DNA of 64,000 bases from JAJCYL01 sp965206015 (lineage in GTDB: Bacteria; Bacteroidota; Bacteroidia; Cytophagales; Cyclobacteriaceae): contig CBDBIW010000010.1 in the NCBI GenBank assembly GCA_965206015.1, positions 310,001-374,000 on the forward strand. The letters run 5' to 3'. Every line of letters starts with the position of its first letter. The stretch's first letter is position 1. Position numbers and translations under genes: made by a program. Shown here one piece after another: positions 17,390 to 27,180 of the stretch. The notes under the pieces are model-generated. The model did no database searches and had not been told where the DNA came from. It was given only the letters and a program-made list of their open reading frames with translations.

Positions 17390-18360
17390 GTCGATTTTTC
17401 CACCAACTTGCCAATAGAGACCCTGATATATTCATCACAGGCCCGAAAATAACAGCAGGAAGTCCCATGGTTGCAATTTCCCCAGTTCAACCGCAATACC
17501 TGATGCTAAACCACTGTTTTGCATACCGGCTTCAAAAGAGATCGTCCGGCAAACTTGCTCATTCATTCCAAAAAACTTACACAACCAGTAGCCAGCCAGG
17601 TAAACCCAGACCATTGTGGAGTGCAGTTGCTACAAGCAAGACCAGAAGACCAATTTCGATCAGAAATTGCTGGCCAGCGGCCATGATAATGGCTATGATT
17701 ATTACAATACCAATCATAGAGTGGCTAGGCATTATTTCATCGAGCCAAGGCATTCTACTTCAAACATTGTGGTTGTAGAGTAGCCCCACTGCGGTTGATA
17801 TAATAATAATCTTGGAGATACTCCGGAGCATATCCAGATAGTTGAATGAAATATATTGGTCGGCAAATAATTTCATTCATAAAGGGGTGATTAAAAGAGA
17901 AAGAACTGTGGCAGTTCCCTTAAGGGTGATTGACAAAGCAACACATCTGCCCTTGCAATAAGAGCGATCACCTTTGAGGCTAAACCACTAGGTGAGTATC
18001 CCACCAGGATTACTCCGGCTGCTATCTCTAAAGGAAGTAAGAAGATTTGCACTAAACAAAATCCAATAACCGGCATTATCGCAAACTGGCACAGCAGTCC
18101 AATGATAGCTGGTACTGGCATGGTCGTTACACGCTTAAAATATTGAAGACTTAAAGTCGAAGCCATCCCAGATATGATGACCATAATCAATGAAATAACT
18201 AGTGTGCTTAATTCGAATCTACTGATTTCCTTAAAAGTGGCGGGGAGATAGAATGAAGCGATTGCTGTGACGCGATTACCCAGACTGTGAAAGCATGGCT
18301 TTTGAATTTTTTCCAACTGAAAAAAAAGGCAATGGCTATTGACAGTATTGTTAAAAGCAT
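17390..18360 (-). pseudogene. Bile acid:sodium symporter (BASS) family protein, decayed
   Basis: On the minus strand the sequence opens at an ATG at 18360 with the helix MLLTILSIAIAFFFSWKK. It shifts frame near HAFTVWVIAS, then continues FELSTLVISLIMVIISGMAS and VGYSPSGLASKVIALIARA, which match conserved BASS segments (GxSPSGxASN). The remainder, back to about 17390, survives as scattered hydrophobic pieces ending GLPAVIFGPVMNISGSLLASW, the usual BASS C-terminus. Several frameshifts and stops rule out a working transporter. Open frames on the opposite strand here are chance. Confidence 0.75.
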
Positions 18361-18400
18361 GTGGGAATTTACACACCCGCATTCAAACTGCATACTTCTA

Positions 18401-19009
18401 TTAAATGTGTTGACGTTTTTCTTTTACCAGGTCGTACATCAATTCCCTTGCTCTGTGGAGTTGAGCTTTTACTGTTCCTAACGGGGCTTCTATTTCACGG
18501 GCTATTTCTTCATAGGAAAGCTCATCAAAATATCGGAGTCGGACCAAGCGCTGATATTTGGCCGGTAACTTACCGACGAACATTCTCACTAACTCAATTT
18601 TCTGGGTTTTAATAGTTTCTTCGTCCGGGGTAAGGTTATGGTCCTCCACATCAATGGTTACAGCATCTCCACTATCATCGCTGAAGGAAGTATTAAGGCT
18701 ATAAGTCTCTAACTTTTTTTTCCTGATAAAATCGATGGCATTATTAGTGGCGATTCGAAATAGCCAAGTACTGAACGTGAAGTCCTTTTTGAACTTATGG
18801 AGATTCTTAAAGGCTTTGGCAAACGCTTCGATAGTTAAATCTTCTGCATCATCCACATTGCGAACCATTTTTAAGATCATATGATAGACGGGTTTCTTAT
18901 ACCGTTCCATCAATTCTGCAAAGGCTTTCTCATCACTTTCGGCCGTGGCTTTATCAATTAAACCAAAATCTTTTAACGCCTTATCAGAGAACTGTTTGTT
19001 TAGCTCCAT
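18401..19009 (-). CDS. ECF-type RNA polymerase sigma factor
   Basis: This protein of 202 residues has sigma region 2 (FAELMERYKKPVYHMILKMV, DAEDLTIEAFAKAFKNLHKF, FSTWLFRIATNNAIDFIRK) and region 4 (LPAKYQRLVRLRYFDELSYE with HTH EIAREIEAPLGTVKAQLHRAR). It is an RpoE/SigW-type extracytoplasmic function sigma factor. A polar extension precedes region 2. No anti-sigma gene follows. Its start overlaps the end of the glycosyltransferase gene by 10 bases, so the two are co-transcribed. Confidence 0.93.
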   Translation of the reverse strand: MELNKQFSDKALKDFGLIDKATAESDEKAFAELMERYKKPVYHMILKMVRNVDDAEDLTIEAFAKAFKNLHKFKKDFTFSTWLFRIATNNAIDFIRKKKLETYSLNTSFSDDSGDAVTIDVEDHNLTPDEETIKTQKIELVRMFVGKLPAKYQRLVRLRYFDELSYEEIAREIEAPLGTVKAQLHRARELMYDLVKEKRQHI

Positions 19010-20103
19010 CTAATTTTTTTCGATAATAATGCCGGTATACTTATTAACGGAAGAAGTACCGCAAATATTAAATCCATTAATGGTAGAACAATAATTGGAA
19101 ATTTACCGGATAACCGTTTTACTCCTGGTCCGATCACGATTATTTGTAAAATCAATCTCAATCCAAACCCACCAAATACTAAATACGGATCTGCACTCAA
19201 AAAAGATAAAGCTATAAAACATATCCAGAATAAAATTTGACTAGCAGAAAACAGGGTAAGCCTAATTTTATCTGTCATTTTGTAATTTTTACGTATTGAT
19301 AGGTGACGTTTTTTCTGAATGAAATAGGACTCCCAATTGTCTTTGGGTTCAGATACAACAACAGCCTCAGGAGCGATACAAATTTTAGAGTTAGTACCAT
19401 TAGCAAACTTGTTCACGAACAGGGCGTCATCTCCGCCAACAATGTGCTGAATTCCGGAAAAGCCATTTTGGTTGAGAAAGAATGATTTGCGATAGGAAAG
19501 ATTACGGCCCACCGCCATATATGGCACTTTCCTTAGAACAGCCGACAGGTAATGAATTGCAGTTAGTAGCGTTTCATATTGAATAAGTAAATTAAGCAGA
19601 GTCCATTTAAACGTATAGGGGGAATACCCTATCACGAAAACAGTTTCCTCATCATATTGGCTTGACATTAATTTGGCCCAATTCAATGAATTTGGCCGAC
19701 AATCAGCATCTGTTAAAAGTAAGAGGTCATTTCTGGCTGCTTTGATACCCAGAAGTAGTGCATATTTCTTTGAGTTCATGTGATTAGGCACTTCATCTAT
19801 TCTTACCAATTTCAAATTCTTTATTTCTGACTGAAGGTGAAAAAGATATTCGTATGTGGCATCAACTGACCGGTCATCTACAACAATGACTTCAAAATCG
19901 GGATGGTCTTGCTGTAGCAATAATGGGACTAACTCTTTCAGATTCTGTTCCTCATTCCAAGCACAAACTATAATAGAGATAGGTTTTGGTTGGCCAACTG
20001 GTTTTGACTTATGGAAAACCACTGGAAGAAAACCCAGCCAATAAAATAACTGGATTGTCAGTAAACCAATAAATATGTAAATGATGATTGAAATAATACC
20101 CAT
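19000..20103 (-). CDS. Family 2 glycosyltransferase, membrane-anchored
   Basis: This protein of 367 residues has an N-terminal membrane helix (about 3-25), a GT-A catalytic domain and two to three C-terminal helices. Visible motifs are ISIIVCAWNEEQNL (nucleotide-sugar binding), VIVVDDRSVDATYEYL, LLLTDADCRPNS (DxD-like metal site) and VGGDDALFVNKFA. QKKRHLSIRKNYK resembles the Q/RxxRW-type loop of processive synthases. The acceptor is unknown, with cell-surface glycan or lipid most likely. It is followed by an overlapping ECF sigma gene. Confidence 0.88.
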   Translation of the reverse strand: MGIISIIIYIFIGLLTIQLFYWLGFLPVVFHKSKPVGQPKPISIIVCAWNEEQNLKELVPLLLQQDHPDFEVIVVDDRSVDATYEYLFHLQSEIKNLKLVRIDEVPNHMNSKKYALLLGIKAARNDLLLLTDADCRPNSLNWAKLMSSQYDEETVFVIGYSPYTFKWTLLNLLIQYETLLTAIHYLSAVLRKVPYMAVGRNLSYRKSFFLNQNGFSGIQHIVGGDDALFVNKFANGTNSKICIAPEAVVVSEPKDNWESYFIQKKRHLSIRKNYKMTDKIRLTLFSASQILFWICFIALSFLSADPYLVFGGFGLRLILQIIVIGPGVKRLSGKFPIIVLPLMDLIFAVLLPLISIPALLSKKIRWS

Positions 20104-20214
20104 AGCCAGTTACAAAACGAGTCTGCAAAGATATAAGCGACCGAAAACTTATCTACTTTAATATACTTTTTCTCTTGCCATTAAAAGAAAAGAAATTCAC
20201 GTTATAGTTTCACA

Positions 20215-20690
20215 TGTAACCCAACGCATGCTTCGTAAAAATGATGTAGAGTGAACATTTGCCGGGCTCCCAGTTTTTGACCGGACTGGCCTGTCAGGTA
20301 ACGCCCAAGTCCAACAACTCCCAAAAACAACAATACCCAAAGGCTATTAGGGTACTTGCTTAAGCATCCCTTGTGAAGTACCGTACATCAGGGACAAAGA
20401 CGAAAAGGATTGCAACTGTTGCATACCCAAAAGTAAAAATACTCCAAACAGGAGGTTTTGGCCCATAAAAGCCACGAACTGATGTCCTGTTTTTATAGTG
20501 TTAAATTCAGTTGTGGCGTCCAGAAATGCTGTTCTTTTTCAGGGATTTTGAGAGTAACAGTTCTCTGGACGATTACTCTTTTATGGAGGCAATTTTCCTG
20601 TGATAACCGTTCTACGAGACTACTTTCAATTTCTTCACATGACTTTTCAACAATTTGTTTGAATCGGGGCCTTATTCTCAGTGTGGTCAT
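20215..20690 (-). pseudogene. Conserved bacteroidotal membrane protein of unknown function, decayed
   Basis: The minus strand opens at 20690 with MTTLRIRPRFKQIVEKSCEEI and continues KIPEKEQHFWTPQLNLTLE. It then reads VRGFYGPKPPVWSIFTFGYA, with a following membrane region broken by stops and frameshifts. The tail GQSGQKLGARQMFTLHHFYE in another frame closes the family pattern (basic start, EKDQH-WSPQL, GPRPxVW, two helices, QTGQKLG). I recognise this as an unnamed conserved family, not a described function. The broken tail makes it nonfunctional. Confidence 0.6.
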
Positions 20691-20805
20691 TAGTATATAT
20701 TGTCAATTGCGGGACTATCTTGTTTTTTTGACGGCTTCTTATGTATCCTTTAAATAAGATAGGATACTTTCGACAAAGTATGAAAGATTTTCGTTATTGC
20801 GTGTC

Positions 20806-21108
20806 ATGAGTAAACACAACCACTTTAGTGAATGGCTTTTTGGGACCAATTATGAATGGCTGAAGATTCAGGTCCAGGATTTACTGATGCAGTCAAAATT
20901 TGATATTCTGGACTTTTCAGAATACGAAGACCCTAGAGGGTCATCAGGAATTTGGTTTGTTCCATACGGTTCAGTGTCTCTCCACACCTTTCCAAACAGG
21001 AATAGGACTTTTATTGAATTAAGCTGTTTTGACCACGCCAAGTATCTGGATTTCATTATCAATTTTAAAGATTTCAGACAGGACAACTTTGGTCAAATGA
21101 AAGTGTGA
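20806..21108 (+). CDS. SpeD-like small protein without the pyruvoyl serine
   Basis: This 100-residue protein starts at the ATG at 20806 (an upstream TTG is less likely). Its second half, SGIWFVPYGSVSLHTFPNRN followed by FIELSC, follows the S-adenosylmethionine decarboxylase pattern ESHxSxHTxPE...C. The conserved His and distal Cys are kept, but the Glu-Ser autocleavage pair is Tyr-Gly. It should therefore not self-process into a pyruvoyl enzyme. No other polyamine gene is nearby. It converges on the amylase gene with no gap. The family match is by pattern only; the function is unknown. Confidence 0.5.
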   Translation: MSKHNHFSEWLFGTNYEWLKIQVQDLLMQSKFDILDFSEYEDPRGSSGIWFVPYGSVSLHTFPNRNRTFIELSCFDHAKYLDFIINFKDFRQDNFGQMKV

Positions 21109-22677
21109 TCATTTCAATATGACTGTGCTATAGGCTTGTAATGACAAGATGCCGGGTGCTTTCTTAGATGACTTTGTTTCTAGCAGTATTTCTTTATTGC
21201 CTGTAGATATTTGCTGGGTCTTGCTGGACAGATTGTGGTAAACCTCGATAAATTCGCCACCCAATTCCCGATTAAATGCACACACAGACGAATTTTGAAT
21301 ATCGATGGATGAGATACTTCCCAATTTGATATGCTGATTACTATTTCTAAATGCTATTAATTTTTTGTAGTGGTTATAGATTGATGCTGGATCAGACATT
21401 TGCTGACTTAAAGGAGCAACCCTGTTAGGGACACTGTATTTAGATTCCATCCATTTGGTTTGCCCCGAGTCTGAATTGGCCCATAAAAAAGGTTCTCTTA
21501 TATTTTCATCTGGTTTCAACCCCTTCATCCCTATTTCTTCTCCATAATAAATGAACGGAGTACCGGGTAAAGTGAGGAGTAGGGCCGCGGCCATTTTTGC
21601 CTGGTCTTCGTTATTCTCTAGGGCACTTAGAATACGATCCTGATCATGGTTCTTAATAAATGTGCCATCTATGAAGTCGTCTGTAATGGATAGGTAGTAA
21701 TCATTTATTTCTTTGTACTTCTCAATTAGACCTGTCGCATCGGTTCTATTAACAGCGTCAGTTATAGCAAAGCCAAGATCAAAATTGAGTAGCGATTTAA
21801 TACCATTCAAATATGGAGCAACTACTTCAGCCTTGTCCCAGACTTCACCGACTAAGTATACATCTGGTTTGATTTTTTCCATCTCTTGTCTGAATTCAAT
21901 CCAAAATCTATGGTTGTCTTCTGCTCGATTGTCCGGGAAGATGTGTTTAACGGCATCTAAGCGAAACCCGTCAACGCCTACATCTTTTAGCCAGAATTGT
22001 CCAATCTCAAAAATTTCATTCTTAAGTTTTGGGTTGTCATAGTTTAAGTCAGGCATTCCACTCCAGAAATAGGCAAAGTATTTTTCATTCTGACCTTCGA
22101 CCTCATTCCATTGACGAATATTGTCTGAATCTTCAGTAATTTTCTTGGTGGCAGTGCCTTTTTCATCAATCAGATTTTGAGTTGCCCAAACGAAATAGTC
22201 TCTAAATTCACTATTTTCATCTGCCAGGGCTTGTTGAAACCAGGGGTGTTCTGAACTGCAGTGATTAACTACAAGGTCCATAATAACTTTAATGCCACGA
22301 GTATGAGCTTCACTCAAAAGTGTCTTGAAATTGTCCATCGTCCCGTAATCGGGATGAACGTCGTAATAGTCTGTAACATCATACTTATGATATGAGGGTG
22401 ATGGGTTAATGGGCATCAACCAAATGCCCTCAACACCAAGATTCTGTAAGTAGTCAAGCTTTGAAGTGATTCCGTCGAAGTCCCCTATGCCATCGGCGTT
22501 GGAATCATAAAAAGATTGAACGAATATTTCGTAGATCACACTTTTGGGCCAATTTGATTCTACAGATAATGACTCGGTCTGATGGTTAACCGGCTGACAA
22601 GAATAAAAAATAATGAGCAATAGAAAGAAAATCTCAACTGGTTTGTGAGTTGGTTTATTGAATTTCGAATATTTCAT
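21109..22677 (-). CDS. GH13 alpha-amylase-family lipoprotein
   Basis: This glycoside hydrolase of 522 residues carries a lipoprotein signal (FFLLLIIFYSC, cysteine near residue 27), so it is exported and lipid-anchored. The GH13 regions are complete: DLVVNHCSSEH (region I), GVDGFRLDAVKH with the nucleophile Asp, YLVGEVWDKAE with the acid/base Glu, and IKNHDQDRI with the third Asp. The early YEIFVQSFYDSNADGIGDFDG and IWLMPINPSPSYHKYDVTDY are typical of oligo-alpha-glucosidases and amylases of the GH13 23/31-like branches. It overlaps the second GH13 gene by 23 bases. It likely cleaves malto-oligosaccharides. Confidence 0.93.
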   Translation of the reverse strand: MKYSKFNKPTHKPVEIFFLLLIIFYSCQPVNHQTESLSVESNWPKSVIYEIFVQSFYDSNADGIGDFDGITSKLDYLQNLGVEGIWLMPINPSPSYHKYDVTDYYDVHPDYGTMDNFKTLLSEAHTRGIKVIMDLVVNHCSSEHPWFQQALADENSEFRDYFVWATQNLIDEKGTATKKITEDSDNIRQWNEVEGQNEKYFAYFWSGMPDLNYDNPKLKNEIFEIGQFWLKDVGVDGFRLDAVKHIFPDNRAEDNHRFWIEFRQEMEKIKPDVYLVGEVWDKAEVVAPYLNGIKSLLNFDLGFAITDAVNRTDATGLIEKYKEINDYYLSITDDFIDGTFIKNHDQDRILSALENNEDQAKMAAALLLTLPGTPFIYYGEEIGMKGLKPDENIREPFLWANSDSGQTKWMESKYSVPNRVAPLSQQMSDPASIYNHYKKLIAFRNSNQHIKLGSISSIDIQNSSVCAFNRELGGEFIEVYHNLSSKTQQISTGNKEILLETKSSKKAPGILSLQAYSTVILK

Positions 22678-24479
22678 AGCTGTATGGAGAAAGTGTGAAG
22701 TTTATATCAGAACTCACTGAATGCTCTATAACAGTAGATCGGGATAATTTTGGAATCATAGCATCAGAAACCAGCGAATTCATTAAGAAATCTCCGTTGA
22801 TACCTATTTTGGCCAGTGCATTTACAGGTATTTTGATATTACAATTTTGATCAGAATGACTGAAATTACCTACAATGAGCAGTTTCTGATTGGAAGTGTA
22901 CCTGAGGTAAGCATAAATCTGATTGGAATACCCTTCAAAATCAGGGGTTCTATTGTAGAAATGGAGATCGTAAAACTCCCCAGCGGAAATGGCTGGTTGC
23001 TGAGATGCCTTCAAAATGTCCAAATAAAAATTCCTGAGTTTCTTTTGGTCATTTGACAGAAGGCCCCCGTCAAATTCTCCACCATTCATCCATTTTTGAT
23101 GTTCAGGGACTCCCCAGTAATCGAAATGAGTTGTTCTTCCATCCTCACCACTAAACCCGGCAATGCCACTTCCCGGCTCTCCCACTTCCTGTCCAAAATA
23201 AATCATCACCGGCCCTGTATGCATGGTTGCGGACAATACCATGGCAGGGATAGCCTTCAATGGATCTTGCGCAAAGAATGGGGACGCAATACGTTGTTCA
23301 TCATGATTCTCTAAGAATCTTAGCATATATTGACTTATTCCCTCCTGTCTTCTCCAAACATCAGTAATATCGTCAGTGTTTGCTGTGCCTTGCACTATAT
23401 GTCTTAATGTATCATACAATTCTACCTTGTCATATAAGCAATCGAAATGACCCTCGAAAATGTAGTCTTTGTACCGGTCAGCTTCATAGATTTCTGCTAT
23501 GAAGAGAATGTCAGGGTTCTTTTCATGAATCTTGGGGATCACCCAATTCCAGAATGATACGGGAACCATCTGCGCCATATCACAGCGAAATCCATCCACA
23601 CCCATATCGGCCCAATAACTTAATATGTCATACATTTTGAGCCAGGTGTCTGGTATGGGATCAAAATGATGCGATGAACCGTTCTGGTAGTCCACACCAT
23701 AATTGAGTTTGACCGTTTCAAACCAGTCATCTTTTGTGGGTGTCTCAGTGAAACGGTCATTACCAGTTGCCTTTGCAGGAAATTCTTCAAAACCCCCACC
23801 CTTTGTTGGAAAATCATACTCTCCTGGAGGGAGATAGTCCGCTGGTACCTGGAAGGCCTGTCCGGGTATGTAGTAAAAATTATTCTGAGATGAAAAAGGC
23901 TTTGATGTATCATCTTTCCCTCCAAGATCTGTAATGCCTTCAGGCTTTTGATCTGACCGATAAGCCCTGGCCACGTGATTGGGAACGAAGTCTATTAAGA
24001 CCTTGAGCCCATTTTTATGGGTCCGTTTGATAAGTGCTTGAAACTCATTTAAGCGGTTAGGAACATCATCGGACAGATCCGGATTGACGTCGTAATAATC
24101 TTTAATAGCATAGGGAGATCCTGCCCTTCCTTTCACTACGTCAGCATCGTCCAGAGGAATTCCAAATTCAGTATAGTCTGTATTTACAGTATGCTCTATG
24201 ATTCCGGTATACCAGACGTGATTTATGCCCAAATTTTTGAGTTCAACCAGTGCCTTATCAGAAATGTCACTAAATTTCCCAACACCATTCTCTTCAATTG
24301 TGCCATAGGGCTTGTTTGTAGTTTTAGTGTTGCCAAACAATCGGGTGATTAATTGATAGACTACTATTTTTCCTTCCTTGCCCTCCATTGTTATTTGGTC
24401 TGTATGAATTCCTGCCTTTTTTTCCTGTATCCGTGCACAATGCAAAAAACATTAAAATAATGAGCAGCCTTTTAATCAT
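22655..24479 (-). pseudogene. GH13 alpha-amylase lipoprotein, frameshifted at an A7 run
   Basis: The body (from 24445 to 22655) is a complete GH13 enzyme: DFVPNHVARAY, GVDGFRCDMAQMVP with the nucleophile Asp, ILFIAEIYEADRY with the acid/base Glu, and LENHDEQRIAS with the third Asp. Its proper start, MIKRLLIILMFFALC, a lipoprotein signal, lies at 24479 in another frame. The two join if one base is removed from the A7 run (24417-24423, T7 on the plus strand). As written, only a signal-less internal start could be used. This could be a real frameshift, phase-variable slippage or a homopolymer sequencing error. The downstream GH13 gene is intact. Confidence 0.8.
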
Positions 24480-24550
24480 CGCGGAATATTGCAGCCTTAC
24501 TAAAAAATCGGGCAGTTTAAAAATAAGCAAATTAGTAACTTAAAAAGAAA

Positions 24551-24892
24551 ATGAGCAAGGTCGTAAGAGCGACGATATCTGCAGAGAACCAAGTATTGAT
24601 AAAGGTACTTTTTATAATTGGGGGAAAAAATATTCTGGTATGGATTCAATACCAGAGTAGTCGGGATGACCAGCGAGTAATTGATAAACTAACAGAGCTG
24701 GCAGAGCAGCTACCCACCAGAGGATTAGACACTTACTGTGGTCGCTTAAGACAACAGGGCATTGAGTGGAGCAGGAATAAAGTGTTACGTGTTTACAGGC
24801 TGATGAAATTAAAGCTGAGAAGGAAGCACAAAAGACGTCTTCCAGGCAGATTTCCTGCAAACTGCCTGCGAGAACAGTCTCCCGCTTTTTGA
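24551..24892 (+). pseudogene. IS3-family transposase (OrfB) N-terminal remnant
   Basis: The frame carries DDQRVIDKLTELAEQLPTRG and LRQQGIEWSRNKVLRVYRLM, then KLKLRRKHKRRLPGRFP. This is the N-terminal region of IS3-type OrfB ahead of the rve integrase core. The catalytic DDE core is absent: the frame closes at 24892 and nothing matching follows. No OrfA or inverted repeats were found. It is a solitary fragment beside the frameshifted amylase gene. Confidence 0.75.
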
Positions 24893-25257
24893 TGAGAGCT
24901 GGGGTCGAAAGTGCTCTGCATATTCCGGGCCGTCTCTATCTCTACAGGACCGGTATTGCTTTTGATGGTCTTCCTGTTTTATTTAGCAATCAGAGAATCA
25001 ACTGAAAAATGGAGTATGCCTAGTAGAAATTGGGTAATAATACTCAATCAGTTTTTAACTATATTTGAAAATAGGGTTCGATTATAAATTATAACCAGGC
25101 CCCAGGTTTTTTTAATTTACACTCTTGGTAGGATAGTATCATATATCGCCTGTCATTTAGATTCCTTACGATTCGATTGGGTCGGTTTTTCACTTTTGCT
25201 TGCGGTTGGCTATCTTGCCCCTTATTTCGAGTCATTAATAATCAGACGGGCTTGGTC
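24893..25257. other. Gene-free stretch
   Basis: These 365 bases between the IS3 remnant and the DUF3307 gene show no recognisable coding remnant, tRNA or hairpin terminator. They may contain further degraded IS3 sequence, but no motif supports that. Confidence 0.4.
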
Positions 25258-25644
25258 GTGGAATCAATAATTAATTTTAATTCAGCATTGACCGTTGCTA
25301 CTTTGCTTCTATTAATTCACTTTGCAGGTGATTTCTTATTTCAATCAACCGACATGGCAATTAATAAAGCCACAAGTTTAAAGTGGCTTTCAATCCATAT
25401 TGGTGTCTATACATTCATCTTATTTATTGGTTCCATTGTTTTATTTGGTCTAAATGCTGCCGTAGTCTATGCCCTAATAAATGGAGGCATTCATTTTGTC
25501 ACGGATTTCTTCACTAGTAAAATGAATGCAAGATTATATGCCCGTGAAAATAAGAAATGGTATTATACTGGAATTGGATTCGACCAGTTCACTCACGGTG
25601 CCAGTTTACTGCTCACTTACGACTACCTGATTTCCACAAATTAG
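25258..25644 (+). CDS. DUF3307-family membrane protein
   Basis: A small integral membrane protein with LLLIHFAGDFLFQSTDMAINK near its start, then SIHIGVYTFILFIG and GGIHFVTDFFTSKMNARLY. GIGFDQFTHGASLL follows; the conserved Asp/His residues within helices are the DUF3307 hallmark. The frame can be extended to a TTG at 25177, but the polar stretch there does not resemble the family, and the GTG at 25258 places the first helix near the N-terminus. The function is unknown. It converges on the GH3-type gene, overlapping it by 4 bases. Confidence 0.75.
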   Translation: MESIINFNSALTVATLLLLIHFAGDFLFQSTDMAINKATSLKWLSIHIGVYTFILFIGSIVLFGLNAAVVYALINGGIHFVTDFFTSKMNARLYARENKKWYYTGIGFDQFTHGASLLLTYDYLISTN

Positions 25645-27176
25645 GGGGCACTCATAACAACTTCCATGCTTTCAAGAATTTCTTCTATGTAGTCTCTGTC
25701 ATTCGCAAGTCGGGGTACTTTATGTTGACCACCAAGTTTTCCCTTCTGCCTGAGCCAATTGTAAAAAGTACCCTCTTTTACCGAGTGAATAAGTGGCTCC
25801 TCCAAGGCGATGTTTTTATATCTTTTGGCCTCATAGTCCGAGTTTAGTTGTTTCAAACTTAAGTCTAGAATTCGTCCAAATTCACTTAACTCACGCGGAG
25901 GTGTTTTGAATTCAATGATCCATTCATGACTACCCTTTGAACCCGCTTCTAAATATCGAGGACCTGCGGTAAAATTATTAACTAGAGCATGGGTCTCTTC
26001 ACATGCTCTAGTGATAGCCAATTCTGCATTTTCAATAATCAGTTCCTCACCAAAGGCGTTTATAAAATGCTTAGTTCGACCAGTGATCATGATACGATAA
26101 GGGTCTACTGATGTGAACTTTATGGTATCTCCAATTTTATACCTCCACAAGCCGGCATTTGTCGTGATGACCATGGCATAGTTCTTTCCAATCTCCACCT
26201 GATCCAAACATATAGTTTTCGGATCTTCATTATCAAACTCACCAGAAGGGATAAACTCGTAATAAATGCCATAGTCGAGCATCAATAGCATGTCTTTTCC
26301 GTCAGATTGGTCTTTTATTCCGAAAAAGCCCTCAGAGGCGTTATAGGTTTCCATATATCGCATTCCTGAGGAAGGAATTAGTTTTTTAAATAAGCTTTCA
26401 TATGGAGTGAAAGCAACTGCACCGTGTACGAAAACCTCCAGATTGGGCCATATATCCAGTATGTTTTTCTTGCCCTCATTCTCAAGAATTTTCTGTAGCA
26501 AAACTACCGTCCAGGTAGGTACTCCCGAGATGCTTGTGACATTTTCTCTTGCTGTCACTTTTGCCATCTTTTCAATTTTCTCCTCCCACTCTTCCATGAG
26601 AGCGATATCCAAACCTGGTGTACTGACGAATTGCGCCCAAAGAGGCAGATTTTTGATAATCACTGCTGAGACATCGCCATAGTAGGAATTGCAATTTTTG
26701 TCAAATTGATTTATCTGCTGACTTCCTCCAATGGTTAGGCCCTTACCACTAAAAAGTCTGGAATCCGGATAGTTGTTTACATAAATGGAGATAAGATCTT
26801 TGCCACCTTTAAAATGACATTCATCAAGGGCTTCGGGTGATACTGGAATGAATTTACTTTTAGCGTTAGTTGTTCCTGATGATTTTGCAAACCAATTAAT
26901 ATCGGAATGCCACAGCAATTGTTGCTCCCCTGCCATTAGCCTTTCTATATAGGGGAATAGATCTTCATAGGTTACTATGGGGACATTTCTGACGTACTGT
27001 TCACGAGTATCGATTTCAGAAAATCCATATCTCTGACCATATTCTGTTCTCCCGGCTGATCTTAATAGTTTTTGGAGCAACTCTTCCTGTACCTCATGGG
27101 GATATTTCATGAAAAGCTCAATCTGATGAATGCGCTTTTTCATTACCCAAGTGAGGATGGAATTAAGTATTTCCAA
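25641..27176 (-). CDS. GH3-family acyl-adenylating enzyme
   Basis: This protein of 511 residues belongs to the GH3 branch of adenylate-forming enzymes (plant auxin-amide synthetase relatives). Three nucleotide motifs are clear: FAKSSGTTNAKSKFIPVS (motif I), MRYMETYNASEGFFG (motif II) and GLWRYKIGDTIKF (motif III). Bacterial members presumably join an acyl group to an amine, but substrates are unknown. The start is a TTG at 27176, chosen because EILNSILTWVMKKRIHQ continues the family N-terminus; the first ATG is at 27143. An inverted repeat (27181-27206) sits directly upstream. Confidence 0.88.
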   Translation of the reverse strand: MEILNSILTWVMKKRIHQIELFMKYPHEVQEELLQKLLRSAGRTEYGQRYGFSEIDTREQYVRNVPIVTYEDLFPYIERLMAGEQQLLWHSDINWFAKSSGTTNAKSKFIPVSPEALDECHFKGGKDLISIYVNNYPDSRLFSGKGLTIGGSQQINQFDKNCNSYYGDVSAVIIKNLPLWAQFVSTPGLDIALMEEWEEKIEKMAKVTARENVTSISGVPTWTVVLLQKILENEGKKNILDIWPNLEVFVHGAVAFTPYESLFKKLIPSSGMRYMETYNASEGFFGIKDQSDGKDMLLMLDYGIYYEFIPSGEFDNEDPKTICLDQVEIGKNYAMVITTNAGLWRYKIGDTIKFTSVDPYRIMITGRTKHFINAFGEELIIENAELAITRACEETHALVNNFTAGPRYLEAGSKGSHEWIIEFKTPPRELSEFGRILDLSLKQLNSDYEAKRYKNIALEEPLIHSVKEGTFYNWLRQKGKLGGQHKVPRLANDRDYIEEILESMEVVMSAP

Positions 27177-27180
27177 AATT

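Noticed and set aside
17386..17778. 130-codon open frame on the plus strand
   Set aside because: It is antisense to the C-terminal part of the BASS symporter relic and has no family pattern.
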